A stretch of DNA of 64,000 nucleotides from Diplonema japonicum (lineage: Eukaryota > Euglenozoa > Diplonemea > Diplonemida > Diplonemidae): assembly GCA_964019335.1 (NCBI GenBank), contig OZ025742.1, positions 1 through 64,000 of the forward strand. The letters run 5' to 3'. A program made the translations under genes and the position numbers. Below are positions 1 to 8,107 of the stretch, in pieces. Each line of letters starts with the position of its first letter. Positions within the stretch are counted from its first letter, which is position 1. The notes under the pieces were generated by a model. It made no database searches. It saw only the letters and a program-made list of their open reading frames with translations, and was not told the DNA's origin.

Positions 1-621
1 CCGGCCCTGCAGAAACAGGTCAGTGCGCAAGGGGAGGCGGTGCTGAAGCAGGGGGAAGGACTGGCAGCCGTCCAGACCAGCATCCAACCCCTGCAGAAAC
101 AGGTAAGTGTGCAGGGGGAGGAGCTGCGGAAGCAGGGAGAGGGTCTGGCAGAGATCAGGACCAGCCTCCCGGCTCTGATGGAGCAGCTGAGGAGTCAACA
201 GGAGGCTCTGGAGAAAGGGGTGCGTGCCATGATGGCCAAGCAGGAGGAGCGGGACGCGAGGGACACCGCCAGAAGAACGGCCCTAAAGGCCAAAAAGGCC
301 CAAACCACCGCCACACCCACAGCCCCGACACCGTCCAAATTCATCGGACCGGAGCTGGAACCGAACACCCCACAGCAACACCAGCCATCCTCGGGCTCGG
401 AAACGGAGTTGGAAGACACTCCCGCCGGAGCAAAACCAGGAAGGCGCAGGGGCCAGGAATGGGCCTCTGCAAAGGTGTCGCTGAAGGCAGCGCCCTACGC
501 ACCAGGGGGCTCGAAGGGTTCGAAGGGGACAACCTCCTCCTCCACCTCGACATCGCCGACACCGAGCACACCGGACACAGCGAAGAAGTCCGGGAAAGGC
601 GGAAAATCAAAGAAGAGGTGA
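1..621 (+). CDS. Retroelement ORF1 (gag-like), C-terminal part, coiled coil
   Basis: The reading frame enters from the window edge, so the N-terminus is missing. The visible 206 residues begin with two near-identical ~29-residue units (each with LQKQVS..QGE..KQGEGLA) that look like a long coiled coil. A charged helix follows, then a Pro/Ser/Thr-rich linker and a basic Gly/Lys tail (KSGKGGKSKKR) suited to nucleic-acid binding. No zinc knuckle is visible. It ends in TGA and lies 5' of the 2A-APE-RT-RNase H ORF2 in the same orientation and frame, as expected for the ORF1 of a bicistronic non-LTR element. Unlike elements 1-3, several more in-frame stops and an A-rich tract separate it from ORF2, so it could instead be the tail of a separate element. 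The ORF1 identity is inferred from position and composition, not from a recognised domain. Confidence 0.6.
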   Translation, partial: PALQKQVSAQGEAVLKQGEGLAAVQTSIQPLQKQVSVQGEELRKQGEGLAEIRTSLPALMEQLRSQQEALEKGVRAMMAKQEERDARDTARRTALKAKKAQTTATPTAPTPSKFIGPELEPNTPQQHQPSSGSETELEDTPAGAKPGRRRGQEWASAKVSLKAAPYAPGGSKGSKGTTSSSTSTSPTPSTPDTAKKSGKGGKSKKR

Positions 622-1125
622 AAAAGGTGATAAGTTTTTTCCATTTTACCATAATAGATAAGAAAGAAAAAAAAAAGAAAAAAGAAAGTGTTTCCCTATT
701 AAGCCCCCAACCCCCCAATTCGTCTACAAAAAAAAAAAATAATAAAAAAAAAAAAAAAAAAAAAAAACCATAAAAAAAAAAACAAAAACAAAAAAAAAAA
801 CATAAAGAAAATAAAAGAACAAGAGAAAAAAAAAAAAACAACAAAAAAAAAATATAAAAATAAAAAAAAAATAATACACGACGACGACGACGACGACGAC
901 AACGGGTCACAGCAATGTCATCTCTCTGCGCGAAGGAAGCTCGTACGACTTGGCTACAACTCGCGGCTAAATCCTGGCCGGCCCCGCACGTATAGGGGTG
1001 TCCAAACGGGACAAGGCGTTAGTGGTGGCGACGTAAGGTCTGTTAGGGCCGGCCCCCCCCAAGTCGTACAACCCTATCTTCGAAGACCTGAAGGTAGGGG
1101 TGACCACAAAGGCAGAGTGACATAC
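622..1125 (+). repeat. A-rich spacer with (ACG)n microsatellite
   Basis: About 220 bp of nearly pure A tracts (661-875) end in roughly eight ACG units (878-901), followed by ~220 bp of ordinary composition up to the ORF2 start. In-frame stops are frequent just after ORF1. The A tract could be the poly(A) tail of a separate upstream insertion, in which case ORF1 (1-621) and ORF2 belong to two elements, or it could be an internal spacer. No gene is seen here. Phe-, Lys- and Arg-rich ORFs crossing it are homopolymer artefacts. Confidence 0.7.
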
Positions 1126-4100
1126 ATGCTGAAACGACCCTCGACCACACCGAGAAAGATGCGCAAAGGTTGCGGACCACATGATATGGACATCTTGGCG
1201 TGCGGTGACGTCGAGCAGAACCCGGGGCCAGCCGCGAAAGACGGATGGCTGAAGATAGTCTCGCTGAACGTGAGGTCCCTCAGAGCTAGGAAGGCCGAAA
1301 TCGAGAAGGCTATCGAAGAAACAGCGCCGGACATCCTGTGTCTCCAAGAGACACACCTAACATCAGACGATGCGATCCACGGCTGGTTCGAAGGGTACAG
1401 AGCTTTCCGAAGAGACAGGACGCGACCGAGAAGGAGGAATTTCCCCATAAAAGGGGGCGGCTTACTGACTCTCGTGAAAGAAGGCATCAACGCTAGCGGT
1501 GTCGAAAGGAAGGAGAAGAAAAATGACGTGACGGAAAGACTGGACGTCAAAATATACCCGCCAGGTCAAAAGGAGATCCTCCTGGTGAACATCTACCTTC
1601 CACCAACATCGCCGTCAGATCCGAGCGATGACAGACCGAGCATCGACACCTACTTCAACCCGAACACACTCCCGACAGGGGACAGAACCTTAATCATGGG
1701 GGATTTCAACGCCCACCACCCTCTGTGGGACGGGAGAAGAAAGAAAGAGGACCTCATAGGTGACAAAGTCGCAAAGTGGATGATCGAGAAAGGGATGCGA
1801 CCCTGGAATGACAAAGCCACACCGACACTATTGAACACAAGAGGTTCCTTATCATCACCGGACCTGGTGATAAGCGGGCCAGACATGGACTCTAGATCCT
1901 GGACAACCCTCGATTCATGGGGGTCTGACCACATACCCATGTCCATCCGGATAAGAACGAAATACGAAACCGGACCAACCATTAAGAAATTCAGCTTCAA
2001 AAAAGCTGACTGGGAGGGGTACAGAAATCATCTGGAGTACACCCTGAGGCACCTGCAGAGAACAGGAGACCCGGTCAGGCTAAACAAGCAGTTCACTGAA
2101 GCAGTCAAGGAGGCCGCCAGGCTCTTCATCCCAAGAGGGGGAGCGAGAGGCGGGAAAGCGTGGTGGACTGAAGAGCTGACGCAACTGGTTGGAAGAAGAA
2201 ACGCTCTGAAGAAGGAGATTATGTCGGACATCGGCATCCCATCGATAGAACAATGCGAGAGGCTTGGTGAAATCAGCAGGCAAGTGCAGAAACAGATCGA
2301 TGAAGGGAAGAAAAGAGCGTGGGCCGACTACATGAAGGAGCTGTCTCAGAAAAAGGACTTGGGACACGCTTTCAGGACGATAAAAACGCTCGATGGCAGG
2401 AAGGACAAAGATCCAGTAGCACCACTAATGGCAGGCGGCAAGCTACACACATCGGCGAAGCAAAAAGCAGACGTCCTTGTGGAGCACTACGCAAAGGCTT
2501 TTGCACCCCACCTTAACAAGGACACAAAGAAGATGCTGGACGGTGAAAACAGGAAGTCCAAAGTGATCAAGGACTTGAGGGACAGGGTCACTTGCCCAGG
2601 GATAAGCATGGAGGAACTGAAGCACGCGCTGAGGCAGTTGAAGAAGGGGAAATCCCCGGGCCCAGACGGTGTCTACAACGAGATGCTGAAACACCTGGGG
2701 GGGACGGCCATGGACACATTACTCCATCTGTTCAATATGTCATGGGAGAAGGGAGTGGTACCATCAGACTGGAGGTTCACGCACATAATCCCACTTTACA
2801 AAGGAAAGGGCAAGTCAAGAAGTGATCCGGCATCGTACAGACCGATATCGCTAACCTCCAACATTTCAAAGACAATGGAGAGGATAGTAAAGATAAGGGT
2901 CGACTACCACCAAGACGTGGGAGATGTGAAGAGGGTGCACAAAATGCAGTCAGGTTTCAGGAAAGGGCGCTCCACAGAAGAGAACGTCCTGCAAGTGACC
3001 ACGAAACTGAACCGCATCAGAGACGATGAGTTCTGCGGCGGACTTTTGCTCTTCGACCTGAAAGGAGCCTTCGACACAGTGTGGCACAAGGGTCTAAATG
3101 CGAAAATGAGGAGTAATGGCTACCCGCAAAGAATTACGGACTGGGTGGCCGCTTTCCTAGACCAGAGGATCGCTGCCGTCAAGGTGAGTGGCGAAACAGG
3201 GAAGCACGAACACATAACGGGTGGGGTTCCACAGGGAACCATCCTTGCCCCAACCCTCTTCTCGATCTACATGGACGACCTCTCAGAGACGTTCGAAAAG
3301 GAGGGCATTGATGCCGTGATGTACGCAGACGACATTGCGGTGGTGCTGCACGAAAAAGACCTGGACAGCTTGAATGGAAAACTGATGAAGATCCTGAGGG
3401 TTGTGGAGAGCTGGTGCTCGAGAAACTCGATGGTGATCTCCAAGGGAAAGACAGAGTTCCTTCCCGTTGCTGGCATCTCCTATCCGCAGAGAACACTGAA
3501 GGGGAAGATCAGAGCAACTTTCAAGACCGGCGAAGAACTCGAGGTGGTCGAAAAAACAAAGCTGCTCGGAGTCACCTTCGAGGAGGACATGCTTTTCTCC
3601 GAACACTCCAGAGACGTCTTGGAAAGAGGTGAAAGCAGGGTCAGGCTGCTGAGCTGCCTTGCGGGAACGAGATGGGGTTGCAAGAAGGTGGTGTTGAGGG
3701 CTCTATACCTCACATATGTGCAACCAGTCTTCAGATACTGCTTGGGCGTGTACGGGTCATTTCTCCCGAGCGGGAGGAACACGCCCCACGAAGGCATCAA
3801 GAAGCTTCAATACAGGGCAGCGGTGAAGATCACAGGCTGCATCGCGTCATCAGAGACATTCGCGACACTGAACGAAGCGGGGCTGTGGACCCTGGATGCG
3901 CTGATCGAACACGACAGCCTGTTGCTCTACGAGTCACTGATGAGAAAAGTGGACACCGCCGCATACCAGGCGACTCAGCCTCTGGAGGATCTGACCAGGT
4001 ACGAGAAGCTCCTACCAAGGAGGACTTGGTCTGACAAACAGAGAGAGGCATCGAAAGCCTACAAACTCCCAGAGAGGACGGGCACACCTCACTCGGGCGC

Positions 4101-5109
4101 CGTCTTCATGAGGAGACTCGCGGTTGCACCCTGGCAAAGATTCGAGGGGCAACTCGTGCTCTCCCCCTTCCTAGACACGCAGGTGAAAAGGACGGACCCA
4201 AAAGAGGTCAGGAAAGAGGCAACAACGAACACCCTGAACAGGTTATGCGAGAAACACGGCCGGGCATTCTGCATGGTGTTCACAGACGGGTCCGTAAAGG
4301 ATGGGAAAAACGGAGGCTCGGCCGCCATCCTGCTGCACAACGGGTCCGATGCTGCCTACGGGATCAGCGGTGGACTGTATTCGACATCCTACAAATGCGA
4401 ACTCAGGGCCCTGAGGCTAGGGATCCGACTGGCGACAAGACTCTCAGAGAGGAAGCTTGCAAGCCAAGGGATGGTTCTGATATGCACAGATTCGCAGTCG
4501 GTGATACGGAAGATGTGCCAGGGACACATGTCGGCAGCCTCCAAAGATGACTTCGAACTCTGGCAGGAGGTCGCGAGCTTGACAGGCAGAGGCCACAAGC
4601 TAATCGTTCAATACGTCCCGAGTCACTGCGGGTACAAGTGGAACGAGAAGGCGGACCAGAAGGCAAAAGAGGCGAGCGAAAGACTGGCCCACACCCGTGA
4701 GACAGACATTGAGGTGGTTAAAACTCTGGTGAGGAAGCATGTCATCAGAAGCCACCTCCGCCTATGGAAGGATACTGGCGTCACAAAGACGTACAGGGAG
4801 CAGTTTGCCGGAAGTTACGAGAAGTTCGAGGAGCTGGACAGAAAGAAAGAAGTGGCGATCATGAGGCTGAGGGTGGGGAAGAGCCCACTCACTTGCGGAT
4901 ACCTACTCATACCCCCAGTCGAGGAGGTCCCGTGCCATCTATGTTCGCAACCCCAGACTCTAAGCCACCTCCTACGGGAATGCCAAGACGGAAAGAGGAT
5001 CGACCAAAGGAGTCAGATCTTCGGTAGCTCCCTTCCTTCCCTCAAAGTCCTCCTGTCCACCGACGCCTGTAAGACCGCCCAGCTCTTGGAGCGGCAGGGA
5101 ACATTGTGA
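1126..5109 (+). CDS. Element A ORF2: 2A-APE endonuclease-RT-RNase H polyprotein
   Basis: Intact, 1327 residues from the first ATG; an upstream in-frame GTG at 1117 is not needed. In order: a short basic leader ending in a canonical 2A core (GDVEQNPGP); an APE-type endonuclease (SLNVRSLR, QETHL, GDFNAHH, SDH); a reverse transcriptase with the SPGPDG thumb-proximal motif, GFRKGRST, LFDLKGAFD, GVPQGT and the catalytic YADD (residues 733-736); RNase H (FTDGS, E of CELRAL, CTDSQS, PSHCGYKWNEKAD); and a CHLC...H...C zinc-finger-like tail. These activities nick target DNA, prime reverse transcription on it and degrade template RNA. All catalytic signatures are present and no lesion is seen, so the protein could be active. 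The 2A should release a ~34-residue leader from the enzyme during translation. Confidence 0.93.
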   Translation: MLKRPSTTPRKMRKGCGPHDMDILACGDVEQNPGPAAKDGWLKIVSLNVRSLRARKAEIEKAIEETAPDILCLQETHLTSDDAIHGWFEGYRAFRRDRTRPRRRNFPIKGGGLLTLVKEGINASGVERKEKKNDVTERLDVKIYPPGQKEILLVNIYLPPTSPSDPSDDRPSIDTYFNPNTLPTGDRTLIMGDFNAHHPLWDGRRKKEDLIGDKVAKWMIEKGMRPWNDKATPTLLNTRGSLSSPDLVISGPDMDSRSWTTLDSWGSDHIPMSIRIRTKYETGPTIKKFSFKKADWEGYRNHLEYTLRHLQRTGDPVRLNKQFTEAVKEAARLFIPRGGARGGKAWWTEELTQLVGRRNALKKEIMSDIGIPSIEQCERLGEISRQVQKQIDEGKKRAWADYMKELSQKKDLGHAFRTIKTLDGRKDKDPVAPLMAGGKLHTSAKQKADVLVEHYAKAFAPHLNKDTKKMLDGENRKSKVIKDLRDRVTCPGISMEELKHALRQLKKGKSPGPDGVYNEMLKHLGGTAMDTLLHLFNMSWEKGVVPSDWRFTHIIPLYKGKGKSRSDPASYRPISLTSNISKTMERIVKIRVDYHQDVGDVKRVHKMQSGFRKGRSTEENVLQVTTKLNRIRDDEFCGGLLLFDLKGAFDTVWHKGLNAKMRSNGYPQRITDWVAAFLDQRIAAVKVSGETGKHEHITGGVPQGTILAPTLFSIYMDDLSETFEKEGIDAVMYADDIAVVLHEKDLDSLNGKLMKILRVVESWCSRNSMVISKGKTEFLPVAGISYPQRTLKGKIRATFKTGEELEVVEKTKLLGVTFEEDMLFSEHSRDVLERGESRVRLLSCLAGTRWGCKKVVLRALYLTYVQPVFRYCLGVYGSFLPSGRNTPHEGIKKLQYRAAVKITGCIASSETFATLNEAGLWTLDALIEHDSLLLYESLMRKVDTAAYQATQPLEDLTRYEKLLPRRTWSDKQREASKAYKLPERTGTPHSGAVFMRRLAVAPWQRFEGQLVLSPFLDTQVKRTDPKEVRKEATTNTLNRLCEKHGRAFCMVFTDGSVKDGKNGGSAAILLHNGSDAAYGISGGLYSTSYKCELRALRLGIRLATRLSERKLASQGMVLICTDSQSVIRKMCQGHMSAASKDDFELWQEVASLTGRGHKLIVQYVPSHCGYKWNEKADQKAKEASERLAHTRETDIEVVKTLVRKHVIRSHLRLWKDTGVTKTYREQFAGSYEKFEELDRKKEVAIMRLRVGKSPLTCGYLLIPPVEEVPCHLCSQPQTLSHLLRECQDGKRIDQRSQIFGSSLPSLKVLLSTDACKTAQLLERQGTL
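1192..1230 (+). other. 2A (StopGo) peptide-coding site of element A
   Basis: Encodes ILACGDVEQNPGP, matching the canonical D-V/I-E-x-N-P-G-P core at every fixed position. Peptide-bond skipping would occur between the last G and P. It sits just before the endonuclease domain, as in trypanosome L1Tc. Confidence 0.85.
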
Positions 5110-5153
5110 AAAAACTTATAAATTATAATATGTTATACTCTCCAAACATTGAG

Positions 5154-5180
5154 GTCTGAAGTTGTTAAACGACTTCAGAC
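5154..5180 (+). other. 3' UTR hairpin of element A
   Basis: An 11-bp stem (GTCTGAAGTTG pairing with CGACTTCAGAC, including one G-U pair) closes a TTAAA loop, 44 bp after the ORF2 stop. LINE reverse transcriptases often recognise a 3' stem-loop of their RNA, so this is a candidate RT-recognition element; transcription termination is an alternative. Confidence 0.5.
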
Positions 5181-5313
5181 AGCAATTGTTTCTAACTCAA
5201 TCTCTCGACTCTGGCTTCACTCCTATCCTTTCTTTTCACCTCCCTCCCCAGTGTCTTCCCTTATTTTCCATTACCAGGCCCCTGTCCCCCGCCCCCAGTG
5301 TTATTCAAATTTT

Positions 5314-7963
5314 TCACGTAACGTAGAGAGACCGCAGAGTGTCCCTCTTGCTGCCCCAGGACGTGCCAGACAAGAGCTTCAGCACCCTCAGCCTTTTGCT
5401 GGCCCGCCGTAGGATGTCCTGTGCGTGTTCACCGAACGTGAGCCCAGAGTCCACCGTTACCCCAAGGTACCTCGCGTGTTCAGACAGAGGCAGGGGACGG
5501 GCCGCAACGTAGTCCACGTCGGGCCGTCGCACGGCTGCATGCATGTCCCGCACGCAGCGGATCCGCACACCACCCGCCTCCACAACCTGAAGGCCCGCCA
5601 GCTCCTGGTCCCCGGAGATCGTGCCATCGGCGTTCACCCCCAGGCCGAAGAGTGGGTTCTGGAAGGCACCTGGCTGAAGGGGGACTCGTGACGAAGTGAA
5701 GTAGACCCCGAGACGTTTCTGGGGGGGGACGCAGACTGCCTGCGTCTTGGACGTGCTCAGCAGCATGTCACGCTCCCTGCACCAGTCCTCAACCGCATCC
5801 ACCACTGCCTGCGCCTTCCGCTCCAGCCCAGCCACGTCCCCTTGTCCAGAGGAGATCACAACCGCCACGTCGTCGGCGTAGAGCACCGAGACGTCCGCCA
5901 GTCCCTCCAGTCTCCTGGCGAGTTCGTCGACGTAGATGGTGTACAGGATGGGACCCAAGACAGAGCCCTGGGGGACACCCCGTCGCACCTTCGTCGTCGA
6001 CCCCCTCGACCGTCCAATCGTGACCGCAGCAGTACGGCCGCATAGAAAGGACCGCGTCCACTCCACGAAGGGTTCGGGGAGACCCTTCCCTCGCATCTTG
6101 TCCAGCAGGGCACCATGGGGCACCAGGTCGAAGGCAGAAGAGAAGTCGAACAGCAGAGCGGCCGAGAGACGTCGATCGTCTTTGTTCCTCGACATGCACT
6201 CAGTGAGGGTTGCCACCTGCTCCTCCGTGGAGCGGCCGCGTCTGAAACCAGCCTGGCTGTCGTGGAGTCCCTCGACTCCCGTCCCGTCCGCGTCAAGAAG
6301 AAACGTGAGCCTCTCCTCGATCATCCTCTCCAGCAGCTTGCAGAGGCAGCTGGTCAGGCAGATCGGCCGGTAGGAAGCCAAGAGAGTCGCATCTTTTCCA
6401 GGTTTCGGTACCGGGACGATCACTCCCTTCTTCCAGGCGCCGGGAACAACACCCATCAGCCAGGAGCGATTGAGGAGTAGAAGGAGGACAGGGAGTCCGA
6501 GTTCAGGTGTAGGAGCATCTCCGAGAAGATTCCGTCTTCCCCGGCCGCGCTGCGCGTCTTCATCCTTCTCAGGCCGCGGGTGAGGTCGTCCACGGTGAAC
6601 GCTTGACACCCGAGTCTGCTTGCAGAAGGAGCGGCGTCCTTCGAGTTCCCGTCACCACGCCTGCCGTAGAGCTTAGCGAAGTGCGCCCCCAGCCGGTCGG
6701 CCTTCGCCTTGTCCGACACAAATCTTCCCTCGAGTACAGGAAGGTGTGTCTTTCGGTGCCTGCCGTCCAGCTTCTTCACCGCTCTGAACGCAGCCCCGAG
6801 GTCCTTGCTCCGGCTGAGGTCGGCCGCCATCCTTCCCCATGCCTCACGCTTCGTCTCGTCAAGAAGTCGGTTGACTTCTTTCACCTTCGCCCTGTACTCC
6901 TCCACCACGTCCGCCTCTTGAAGCAGGAGTTCGCGCAGGGTGTTCCGCTCTTCGAAGGCGTCCTCGAGCTCAGCAGTCCACCAGGGGGTCGGGCCACGTC
7001 GCATCCCACAGAGGGGAATGTGGTCGTTCGCCGCAGTCAAAAGGGCTTGTGTAAACCCCTTCGTGACAGAGTCAATCGGAGCCGCCGTGTCAACACCAGC
7101 AAGCAGGCGGGCAACAGCAGCAGTGTAGTCGTCCCACCTGGCTTTTTTGAAATTCCAGGTGGGGAAGGGGCGCTCCGAACGGTAGACGTCCTCAAGAGGC
7201 AGGTGAAAGGATACGGGACTATGATCGGAGCCCCACGTGCCCAGCGTCTTCGGCTCAAGCTTCGCGCAGCGCCCCACAACCAGGTCCAGAACGTGTCGTG
7301 ACGAGTCCCTCGTCGGTTCGTTGCGGTCGTTGTAGACGGAGTACCCGTGGGTGTCCAGCCAGTCCCTGACCACGTTCCCCCTCTCGTTCGGCGTCGTCAC
7401 CGTGGCGTCCCAGGAGCTGTGGTGAGCCAGTCACCCGCTATGACTGTGTTCTTCCCCATGGGAAGGCTGCCAGGCCGCAGGTACTCAGGGTCCCTCGTGC
7501 CTCTGCCCGCGCTTACCGGTGTAAGGTAAACGTTGGAGAGAGTGATCGGCTCACGCTTCTCGCAGGAGATCCTCACATCCAGTCTCTCAGTGACACAGTC
7601 CCCAGCCGGGAGTACGTGCGGAACCTCCTCCGAGGCAAGATCGTCGCGGACATACGTGACAATACCACCACCCCTCGTCGCAGTGCCGTCAGTCACCGGT
7701 GTCAACCGATCCCTCCTGTATGACCTGTACCCAGGCAGGTGTGGCGTGTCGTGCCCTTCCCTCAGGTGCGTCTCCTGTATCATGATGATGTCCAGCGACA
7801 AGAAGTCAGCATGGCGAGATACGACGGTCCATTTCGCAACGAGGCCGTTGCAGTTCCACGAGACAACCTTGAGACCCTTAGGCGACGGGGGCGGCAGCTT
7901 CTTGGGTGGGCCAGGGTTTGTTTCGACCAGCCCAAGCAGCCCCAGCAGGTCCCTGACGGACAT
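5314..7963 (-). pseudogene. Element 1 ORF2 (2A-APE-RT), frameshifted and truncated
   Basis: It starts at ATG 7963 with a 2A-like motif (GLVETNPGP) and the APE domain, and is collinear with element 2 ORF2. A net 4-nt loss around 7425-7432 destroys the GDFNAHH motif and shifts the frame. A second small deletion around 6485-6495 shifts it again just after the MKTRSAAGEDGIF motif. The RT palm remains readable, with GFRRGRST, LFDFSSAFD, GVPQGS and YADD. Homology ends at about 5316, immediately after a segment corresponding to the post-RT region, so RNase H is absent. The copy cannot make a functional polyprotein. Confidence 0.9.
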
Positions 7964-8107
7964 CCTCCCGAGTAGGGTGGGGATCAGTGCAGAAAAGTCG
8001 GTGAAGAAACAGAGAGGTAGGAGTCTCCTGGGGAGGATGCGAGGGAGACTAGGAGAGGGAGCATGGTCGTAGATCTGCTGCTCCCCCTGTTCTGCGGGGC
8101 CCCTTCA
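7964..8107 (-). other. Candidate readthrough region (element 1): gag TGA plus 47 open codons to ORF2
   Basis: The gag stop is TGA (8107-8105, context AAT TGA AGG). The same frame continues open for exactly 47 codons to the ORF2 ATG at 7963, beginning RGPAEQG. Element 2 has the same TGA, the same spacing and a clearly related 47-residue segment (about 30 identical positions by eye), many of those positions using different synonymous codons. This is the pattern of a translated region, not a UTR. Confidence 0.65.

Larger units (their letters stand above)
1..5190 (+). mobile_element. Element A: non-LTR (LINE) retrotransposon, I/ingi-like
   Basis: The order is ORF1 (partial), a ~500-bp A-rich spacer, ORF2 with N-terminal 2A, APE endonuclease, RT, RNase H and a C-terminal Cys/His motif, then a 3' UTR with a strong hairpin. 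APE plus RT plus C-terminal RNase H is the layout of the I group of LINEs, which includes trypanosome ingi/L1Tc elements that also carry an N-terminal 2A. The 3' boundary is not defined; it lies between the hairpin and element 1, which starts near 5316. The left end is outside the window. Confidence 0.75.

Noticed and set aside
341-910. Phe- and Lys-rich ORFs in the A-rich spacer
   Set aside because: Translations of A/T homopolymers with no conserved content.
1117-1125. Upstream GTG codons as starts (1117, 30103, 51193, 60394)
   Set aside because: Eukaryotic context; the next in-frame ATG precedes all recognised domains except in element 3, where no ATG exists and readthrough is proposed.
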